A stretch of DNA of 9,754 bases from Elusimicrobia bacterium CG03_land_8_20_14_0_80_50_18 (GTDB lineage Bacteria > CG03), in the NCBI GenBank assembly GCA_002780705.1, contig PEUP01000050.1, forward strand, positions 1-9,754. The letters run 5' to 3'. Below the pieces are notes generated by a model. It did not search any database and was not told where the DNA came from. It saw nothing but the letters and a program-made list of their open reading frames with translations. Shown here one piece after another: positions 1 through 4,534 of the stretch (positions within the stretch are counted from its first letter, which is position 1; each line of letters starts with the position of its first letter). The position numbers and the translations under genes are program-made.

Positions 1-58
1 CATCCCTGATGAGGTGTATCTTTTTCACTATCACTTCAACAGGCAGTAAATTGCTCAT
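1..58 (-). CDS. ORF6N-domain protein, N-terminal fragment (runs off the left edge)
   Basis: ATG at 56-58 opens a reading frame that leaves the window after 19 residues, starting MSNLLPVEVIVKK and followed by IHLIRD. This matches the head of ORF6N-domain proteins (small phage-related DNA-binding proteins) and closely resembles two other heads in this window, at 1537 and 9480. A GGGGAG ribosome site lies 9 bases upstream. The bases around the start (GGAG, then CGCGCTATGAGCAATTTA) are almost the same as those at 1537, although the following codons have diverged at synonymous and replacement sites, so the two are paralogues and not a fresh duplicate. It begins 60 bases after the hepT stop. Whether the gene is intact cannot be seen. 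Confidence 0.6.
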   Translation of the reverse strand, partial: MSNLLPVEVIVKKIHLIRD

Positions 59-118
59 AGCGCGTGACTCCCCGCCGCCGTTACTTTCGCGCTTCTCAGC
101 AGTCTTGTAATCAAATTT

Positions 119-541
119 TTATTTTCCATTTTTCAAAAACTCAAGAAACTCACGCCTTATTTTATCAAAATCTCCTGAATTTTCCATCACATATTTGAAC
201 ACGAGGGCGTCATCCACATCAGCATAATCGTGAATCAGTATATTTCTGAAACCTCTCATGCTCTGCAAAGCCGCCGCTGATGAAGCGCTTAAAACTTTCG
301 CCTCTGAAAGTTTCTTAAGCAAATCATTTTCTCCCGAAGGGATGCCGAGCCGTAAATTTTTCACAAAGAGCTTGGCTATGTCTATCAAGCACTCTATTAT
401 CAGCTGAAGAATCCTTTCACAGCTTCTTTTTTTCTCAATTTTCTTATACTCCTCAATGTTCGCCGGGAACACTTCGTCGAGCTCTTTCAAATATCTTTCC
501 AGCTCGCCGGATTTCGCAAGGATTCTTTCTCTGTCAAGCAT
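119..541 (-). CDS. hepT: HepT-type toxin (HEPN ribonuclease) of a HepT/MntA module
   Basis: A 140-residue all-helical protein with the HEPN active-site signature R-X4-H-X-Y, seen as RNILIHDY at residues 99-106 (R99, H104, Y106). In characterised HepT toxins this motif cleaves RNA, and the tyrosine is the residue AMPylated by the partner MntA. I place the start at the ATG at 541, not at an in-frame codon further upstream (589). The 541 start gives the usual family length, is preceded by GGAAGAA, and overlaps the mntA stop by 8 bases, which indicates translational coupling. It is the last gene of the hicB-hicA-mntA-hepT chain. The motif is intact, so it is probably functional. The family call is firm; activity is inferred. 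Confidence 0.88.
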   Translation of the reverse strand: MLDRERILAKSGELERYLKELDEVFPANIEEYKKIEKKRSCERILQLIIECLIDIAKLFVKNLRLGIPSGENDLLKKLSEAKVLSASSAAALQSMRGFRNILIHDYADVDDALVFKYVMENSGDFDKIRREFLEFLKNGK

Positions 542-986
542 TTGCCGTTTCTTCCAGATATTCTCGGTAGATATCTTCAAAATCCTCAAACTCCGTTATT
601 GTCTTAAAAGCCGTATCATAAAGTTTATCGTCATCCCTGGAAAAAAGCACCTTCCCGTCACGCAGAACCCGCCTGCGAATATAGACGGGCAGTCCGCTGA
701 ATATCCGTATGTCAAAATCAAATCTGCCGAGATAATGAATCCTTTTTTTCAAACTGTCTTCGGGGCTGATTTTTTTATCGGCGTCCAAAAGCAGGCAGAT
801 GTCAATATCCGAGCGCGGATCCTGCGTTTTGTCCGCACAGCTTCCGTAAAGAATCACCGCCAGCACATCAGCATCTTTCTTCACTTCCTCCAGAAGAATA
901 TCAAGGGGACTGGCTGCATTAACAGCGTCTGTCTCTCTCATCCCCGCGTTTTTCAGCAGTCCTGAAAATATATTTTTATTTTTCAC
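534..986 (-). CDS. mntA: MntA-type nucleotidyltransferase antitoxin
   Basis: A 150-residue minimal nucleotidyltransferase. The catalytic signature G-S-X10-D-X-D is exact: G48, S49, then D60 and D62 (YGSCADKTQDPRSDIDICLL). In the HepT/MntA family this enzyme transfers AMP from ATP to the toxin's HEPN tyrosine and so neutralises it. The start is GTG (984-986), preceded by AAGGA and sharing a GTGA overlap with the hicA stop. An internal ATG (residue 16) is possible but would have no spaced ribosome site. It is followed by hepT with an 8-base overlap, the usual antitoxin-first order for this pair. Confidence 0.88.
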   Translation of the reverse strand: MKNKNIFSGLLKNAGMRETDAVNAASPLDILLEEVKKDADVLAVILYGSCADKTQDPRSDIDICLLLDADKKISPEDSLKKRIHYLGRFDFDIRIFSGLPVYIRRRVLRDGKVLFSRDDDKLYDTAFKTITEFEDFEDIYREYLEETANA

Positions 987-1177
987 TTTTTCCTTATCGC
1001 TTTTATTCCTAAATCACGGCAAATTGCTCTCCCTGTAAAAGTATTTATTTCAACATGCCTGGGCAATGTTGCCGATTTACCGTTTCCGGGATTATAAAGC
1101 AAAGAATGCCTCCTGCCTTCCCGTTCCAAAACACAGCCATTTTTCAGCAAGTGTTTTAACAAATCCGTTCTCTTCAT
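983..1177 (-). CDS. hicA: HicA toxin, mRNA interferase
   Basis: A 64-residue basic protein of the HicA (YcfA) family, a double-stranded-RNA-binding-like fold that cleaves mRNA independently of the ribosome. The catalytic histidine is visible as H24 in GRRHSLLYNP, followed by the typical PRHVEINTFTGRAICRDLGI end. Its ATG overlaps the hicB stop (ATGA at 1174-1177) and its TGA overlaps the mntA GTG start. It has no strong ribosome site of its own, so translation probably depends on coupling to hicB. Length and motif are normal and nothing suggests decay. Confidence 0.87.
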   Translation of the reverse strand: MKRTDLLKHLLKNGCVLEREGRRHSLLYNPGNGKSATLPRHVEINTFTGRAICRDLGIKAIRKK

Positions 1178-1389
1178 ACATGGACAGAAATTCTTTCTTC
1201 CAGAAACTTCTTTTTCCCTGCGGTAAAATGGCTGTAATTTGCTTCCACAATCATCTTAATCGCTTCTTTCAGATTCTCTCTCACCTCTTTAACCGTTTTC
1301 CCTTGAGAATGAGCCCCCGGCAGTTCCTTCACATAACCGGCATACCAGCCCTCACTCTTGACAATCACAATCGTATAATTAGACACCAT
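1174..1389 (-). CDS. hicB: HicB antitoxin, short single-domain form
   Basis: A 71-residue protein with the partial RNase-H-like fold of HicB antitoxins: an N-terminal strand pair (YTIVIVKSEGWYAGYVKELP), then PGAHSQGKTVKEVRENLKEA. HicB masks the HicA active site. It ends at about residue 71 and shows no C-terminal helix-turn-helix or ribbon-helix-helix segment, so unlike longer HicB proteins it probably cannot repress its own promoter directly. Start ATG at 1387-1389 with an excellent AGGAGG 5 bases upstream. The start lies inside the tail of a short upstream frame (1379-1537), and its stop overlaps the hicA start. Confidence 0.85.
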   Translation of the reverse strand: MVSNYTIVIVKSEGWYAGYVKELPGAHSQGKTVKEVRENLKEAIKMIVEANYSHFTAGKKKFLEERISVHV

Positions 1390-1537
1390 GACAGCCTCCT
1401 ACAATGGGAAAAACGGGATGTCTTAAAAGCGCTAACCGGTCACAGCTTGTGACCAGTTCCCTGTCAATCATCACCTTTTGGCCGCGGATCAGTAATATCT
1501 TGCCCGCTATAATTTCAATCGGCACTAAATTGCTCAT
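1379..1537 (-). pseudogene. Degenerate ORF6N gene: head plus internal piece, overlapping hicB
   Basis: ATG at 1535-1537 opens a 52-residue frame whose first 29 residues (MSNLVPIEII..., then LIRGQKVMIDREL) are an ORF6N head, aligning with the frame at 9480. The LYGVET...RFPDDFM part expected next is missing. The frame goes straight into a palindrome (1434-1458) that in the 9480 paralogue lies about 70 residues into the protein. It then reads unrelated codons and stops at TAA 1379-1381, inside hicB. GGAG lies upstream of the ATG. This is best explained as an internal deletion that kept the 5' end. It may still serve as a leader frame delivering ribosomes to hicB, with which it overlaps by 11 bases. 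Confidence 0.6.
1434..1458. repeat. 25-base inverted repeat, ORF6N-associated
   Basis: On the plus strand the core is GGTCACA-GCT-TGTGACC, extended by outer AAC/GTT after one mismatched pair. It lies 45 bases upstream of the hicB start, inside the degenerate ORF6N frame. It aligns base for base with the palindrome inside the other ORF6N gene (9260-9284), with 18 of 25 positions identical. Two stem pairs changed together, from G-C to A-T and from G-C to T-A. It could be a binding site, a hairpin, or a relic of the parent gene. Confidence 0.65.
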
Positions 1538-1662
1538 AGCGCGTATCTCCACGCCGCATGAGCGGGGACGGCGGAAAGAAAGAGAAAGAAACTCAGTGTG
1601 AGAGCGGTGAGCAGAAAAAAAGCGCCCTTTCCAGCGCCGCGGGGCCGTATTATTTTTTCCAT
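1534..1662 (-). pseudogene. Possible orphan signal peptide of a truncated secreted protein
   Basis: A 42-residue frame: basic start (MEKIIRPRGAGK), a long hydrophobic core (FFLLTALTLSFFLFLS), then VPAHA before AW, a good signal peptidase I cleavage pattern. It stops only five residues after the predicted cleavage site, at a TGA that overlaps the ORF6N ATG (ATGA, 1534-1537). A GAGG lies 8 bases upstream of the ATG at 1660-1662. I read it as the 5' end of an exported-protein gene cut off where the ORF6N/TA block starts. A genuine 42-residue small membrane or secreted peptide, or a chance frame, remain possible. Nothing in the window supplies the missing mature part. Confidence 0.4.
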
Positions 1663-1675
1663 GAACATGGCCTCA

Positions 1676-1705
1676 ATTGTATAAATAATCATCGCGCCCC
1701 GTCAA
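1676..1705 (-). promoter_or_regulatory. Putative sigma-70-type promoter for the left accessory block
   Basis: On the minus strand TTGACG (1700-1705) and TACAAT (1676-1681) each differ from consensus at one base, with an 18-base spacer. It lies between the stop of the cyclic-di-GMP gene (1722) and the signal-peptide frame (1662), so it could drive the ORF6N/hicBA/mntA-hepT chain separately from the genes upstream. The expected transcription start is near 1669, leaving almost no leader before the first ATG. Confidence 0.4.
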
Positions 1706-1721
1706 CCTCAATTTTGGCCGC

Positions 1722-3365
1722 TTATCTCTTTTCCCAGGTCTTCTTTATGAGCCTTTCAAAAATCTTGACTATTTTCGGGTCAAATTGCGAGCCCGCGGCT
1801 TTTTTTATCTTTCCAAGAGCGGCAGTCGGCGAGTAAACGCGACTGTATGACCTTTTGGAAATGAGCGACTGATAAACATCAGCCACGGCGATGATCCTGG
1901 AGCCGAGAGGAATATCGTTCCCCTTCATGCCCGTGGGATAACCCTTGCCGTTCCACCACTCGTGATGGTGAAGTATAAGAGGCACGACGGCGCTCAGGCC
2001 GTGGACGCCCTTGAGTATGTCGGCGCCTATCTGAGGATGCCTTTTTATCTCGTCAAATTCCGCCGCGCTCAGAGGGCCTTTTTTCTTGAGCAGATTTCCG
2101 CTTATACCTACCTTCCCGAGGTCATGCAGTATGGCCGCCTGACAGATGTCCTCCTTCTCCCTGGAGGAGAGTTTCATCGCGCTGGTTATCATCGTGGCGT
2201 AATGAACCGTTTCCTCAACATGCTCGCCCGTGTAAAGGTCCTTGAATTTTATGGTTTTGGCAAAAGCGAATATGGCTTCCACAAGCCCCTGGCTGGATCT
2301 TTTGCTCAATTTCTGTATGGTTGACTGGAGGTCTTTTATGTTCACCGTTTTTCTGGAAGCGTCCTTGATGATGGAGGGCCTGTCCTCGGCCTCCAGCGCG
2401 CTGTACACCCTGTTTCCGCCGTCTTCCTTGGCCTTCATCATTATGTCGTCGGCGAGGTCTATCAGAGCCATTCCCTTGGACACATCGTCTTCCGGATAAG
2501 AGGCGGCGCCTATGCTCACCTTGATTTTTATTTTCTGTTCGCTCCATCCGAAATAGTAAACGGCGAGTTTGTCCAGAATCCTCTGCGCGAGTGAAAAGGC
2601 GGTCTTGCGCGTGGCGCCCGGAAGGATTATGACGAACTCCTCGCCGCCGAATCTTGCCACAACATCATATTTCCGCACCTCTCCCTGAAGAACTTCGGCG
2701 AATTCCTTCAGAATCATGTCTCCGTATTTGTGGCCGTACACATCGTTGATGGATTTGAAATAATCTATGTCCAGCATCAGAGCAGCCAGCGGACGGGTAA
2801 TCCTTTTTGCCCTGAAAAACTCCGACTCAACGGTCTGCGCCATATATCTGTGATTAAAAAGTCCCGTGTGCGAATCCACCAGAGCCATCCGCTGAAGGCT
2901 GTGATTGCTTTTGAGCAGCTGCTCGTTCACCGCTTCAAGTTTCGCCGTCGCTGATTTTTTCTCCGTGATGTCAACGATGGCGGCCACCAGCACATCGGCG
3001 GGGCCGGCTTTCATCCTGTTGAGCATGACATTGGCGAAAAACTTGCCGCCTTTTATTTTCTTGTGCAGCCACTCAAATTTGCACTCTCCGTTTTTGAGGG
3101 CATGGGCGATAAATTTATCCGCCGCATCGGAAGACAGCGTACCGTCCGCCTGTTTTTTCGGCGAGAGGTCGTAAAAAGAAAAACCCGTGAATTTTTTGAG
3201 GCTCCCGCAGCCGAAGAGCCTGAGCGCGGCGCTGTTGCCGCTTATAAAACGGCCGTCAACGGACAGGATTACCAGCGGGCAACCCGCCGAATCATAGATG
3301 GCCTCAAAAACAGATTCGCCGGGGATGTCAGCTCTCTTATTTTTCTTCGTGGCGGCGGCTTCCAT
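1722..3365 (-). CDS. PAS-GGDEF-HD-GYP cyclic-di-GMP synthase/phosphodiesterase
   Basis: A 547-residue soluble protein with no membrane segment. A PAS sensor occupies about residues 18-135, a short coiled linker 138-160, and a GGDEF diguanylate cyclase 161-322. The active site is intact as GGEEF at 240-244, with the product-inhibition I-site R231-X-X-D234 at the classical spacing. An HD-GYP phosphodiesterase follows from about 360 to 535, with H382, HD 414-415 (HDLGKVGI), H443, HHHE 466-469, GYP 475-477 and the AVADVY end, all intact. So both making and breaking of cyclic-di-GMP are predicted, presumably switched by the PAS domain. The start overlaps the end of the upstream dehydrogenase gene by 29 bases. 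No other start codon lies nearby and the ribosome site is weak, so translational coupling is likely. Confidence 0.9.
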   Translation of the reverse strand: MEAAATKKNKRADIPGESVFEAIYDSAGCPLVILSVDGRFISGNSAALRLFGCGSLKKFTGFSFYDLSPKKQADGTLSSDAADKFIAHALKNGECKFEWLHKKIKGGKFFANVMLNRMKAGPADVLVAAIVDITEKKSATAKLEAVNEQLLKSNHSLQRMALVDSHTGLFNHRYMAQTVESEFFRAKRITRPLAALMLDIDYFKSINDVYGHKYGDMILKEFAEVLQGEVRKYDVVARFGGEEFVIILPGATRKTAFSLAQRILDKLAVYYFGWSEQKIKIKVSIGAASYPEDDVSKGMALIDLADDIMMKAKEDGGNRVYSALEAEDRPSIIKDASRKTVNIKDLQSTIQKLSKRSSQGLVEAIFAFAKTIKFKDLYTGEHVEETVHYATMITSAMKLSSREKEDICQAAILHDLGKVGISGNLLKKKGPLSAAEFDEIKRHPQIGADILKGVHGLSAVVPLILHHHEWWNGKGYPTGMKGNDIPLGSRIIAVADVYQSLISKRSYSRVYSPTAALGKIKKAAGSQFDPKIVKIFERLIKKTWEKR

Positions 3366-4302
3366 TCTTTATGTTATCCAGTATGCGCAGCACCAGGCGC
3401 AGGGCATTGAGGCCGTGACGGCCGGACACCTGAGGAGAGCGCCCTTCCCTGACACAGCTTATGAAATCCCGGAGTTCCTCTGCCAGCGGCTCGGTTTTCC
3501 TTATACGGGGGCGTTTCACCTCAATGTCTTTGATGCTCTCAACATTATCTTTCTTCTTGCGGTAAACCGTGAATTTCTGCTTGCCGTAATCCAGCGAGAT
3601 GTATCTGTCGTTTTCAAACACCCTTATTTTCCTTTCGGCCTTGTAGGAAATGCGCGAGGCCGTGACGGTGGCCACACAGCCGTTCTCAAACACTATGCGG
3701 CAATTCGCGATGTCCTCGTTCTTTGAGAGCACCGAGGCCGCGGTGGAATCTATCTTCGCCACGGGCGAATGGACAAAGCTCAGTATTATGTCTATATCGT
3801 GTATCATCAGGTCCATCACCACGCCTATATCAAGCGAACGCTGAGGATAGGGCGATATCCGTATGACCTCTATGTATCTCGGGTTGCTGATGTATTCCCG
3901 CACGGCTATGACGGCGCCGTTAAAACGCTCCACATGTCCCACCTGCAATATCACATTTTTGGAATCCGCCGTCTCAACAAGAGACAGCGCCTCGGCGGGA
4001 TCGGCGGTAATCGGTTTTTCAACGAGCGTGTGCACTCCGTTTTCCAGAAATTTTTGGGCGACCGCGTAATGGTGCACCGTGGGCGTGGCGACATTAACGG
4101 CCTCCACCTTCCCTATGAGATCATCTGGATTGGAAAAGAAAGCTGTGCCGTATTTTTCGGCTATTTTGCGGCCGGCCTTCTCATCCGTGTCAGAAACGCC
4201 GACCAGTTCCACACCGTCCATGATGGAGTAAAGCCGCGCGTGATGCTGTCCCAGGTGGCCTACGCCGACAACCGCTGTTTTAATGAGCCTGTCCTTTTTC
4301 AT
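3337..4302 (-). CDS. Gfo/Idh/MocA-family NAD(P)-dependent oxidoreductase
   Basis: A 321-residue protein. The N-terminal Rossmann fold has the nucleotide loop GVGHLGQHHARLYS (residues 13-26), then VATPTVHH at 71-78 and the family's EKP motif at 95-97 (VEKPIT). GHVERFN lies at 122-128 and MDLMIHDID, with the likely catalytic histidine H168, at 163-171. The C-terminal half is the usual alpha/beta substrate domain. The family oxidises or reduces hydroxyl groups of sugars, nucleotide sugars or cyclitols. The VGHVERFN segment recalls UDP-GlcNAc 3-dehydrogenases of cell-envelope pathways, but there are no lipid A genes nearby, so I leave the substrate open. I chose the ATG at 4300-4302 (GGGA just upstream); a TTG six codons earlier is the alternative. 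Confidence 0.87.
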   Translation of the reverse strand: MKKDRLIKTAVVGVGHLGQHHARLYSIMDGVELVGVSDTDEKAGRKIAEKYGTAFFSNPDDLIGKVEAVNVATPTVHHYAVAQKFLENGVHTLVEKPITADPAEALSLVETADSKNVILQVGHVERFNGAVIAVREYISNPRYIEVIRISPYPQRSLDIGVVMDLMIHDIDIILSFVHSPVAKIDSTAASVLSKNEDIANCRIVFENGCVATVTASRISYKAERKIRVFENDRYISLDYGKQKFTVYRKKKDNVESIKDIEVKRPRIRKTEPLAEELRDFISCVREGRSPQVSGRHGLNALRLVLRILDNIKNGSRRHEEK

Positions 4303-4320
4303 AAGTCCCGTATTGTACAA

Positions 4321-4380
4321 AAAAAGGGGGACGGTGGAAAGTCAGAAAAAGGGGACGAAAAAGGGGACGTCCTTAATATT
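4321..4380. repeat. Cluster of three GGGGACG repeat units
   Basis: Plus-strand GGGGACG occurs at 4327, 4351 and 4363, each preceded by a run of A. The last unit reads GGGGACGTCCTTAATATT. The stretch 4344-4380 matches the reverse complement of the repeat beside the tRNA (about 9656-9693) almost throughout, differing by a 2-base indel and its flanks. It lies directly upstream of the dehydrogenase start. It may be a dispersed repeat moved by a REP-type transposase, but no such transposase gene is in the window. Confidence 0.75.
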
Positions 4381-4383
4381 TCA

Positions 4384-4503
4384 TGTAGGAGGGACATTCC
4401 TGCCCCGATATGTTGTAGCTGCCGCATTGCTATGCGGCCTTTTATGGCGGGATAGCAATCCCGCACCTACAATGCTTTTATGTAGGAGGGGTTTTCCAAC
4501 CAC
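4384..4503. repeat. Array of four REP-like hairpins
   Basis: Four units share a TGTAG(G/C)-type head and a short hairpin. Hairpin 1 is at 4391-4406 (6-bp stem with one mismatch, loop TTCC). Hairpin 2 is at 4421-4438 (GCCGCAT-TGCT-ATGCGGC, perfect). Hairpin 3 is at 4447-4464 (GCGGGAT-AGCA-ATCCCGC, perfect), and its TGTAGGTG head lies on the minus strand, so it is inverted. Hairpin 4 is at 4488-4503 (one mismatch, loop TTCC). Mixed orientation is typical of bacterial interspersed mosaic elements. It lies between the BatA-like gene and the dehydrogenase, where it could protect or end mRNA. No T-run follows on the minus strand, so a simple intrinsic terminator is not indicated. Confidence 0.75.
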
Positions 4504-4521
4504 GACAAAAAGTGCCTGGGT

Positions 4522-4534
4522 AAATGGGGACGGT
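4522..4534. repeat. AAATGGGGACGGT repeat unit at the end of the BatA-like gene
   Basis: The 13-base unit abuts and by one base overlaps the TGA stop (4534-4536) of the BatA-like gene. The GGGGACGGT core recurs at 4327-4335 and, reversed, at 8045-8053. The stop codon and perhaps the last residues of the protein may have been supplied by the repeat. Confidence 0.55.

Noticed and set aside
541..589. A longer HepT start at 589 with 16 more residues
   Set aside because: The extra residues lie wholly inside mntA, are not part of the family, and the ATG at 541 has the better ribosome site and normal length.
1438..1454. The TCACA/TGTGA palindromes as CRP-type operator sites
   Set aside because: In CRP sites the order is TGTGA then TCACA with a 6-base gap. 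Here the halves are in the opposite order with a 3-base spacer, and one copy lies deep in a coding region.
1617..1645. A GC-rich stretch followed by seven T on the minus strand that resembles an intrinsic terminator
   Set aside because: Only a 4-bp GCGC stem can be drawn (the GGCGC copies are direct, not inverted), and it lies inside the signal-peptide frame.
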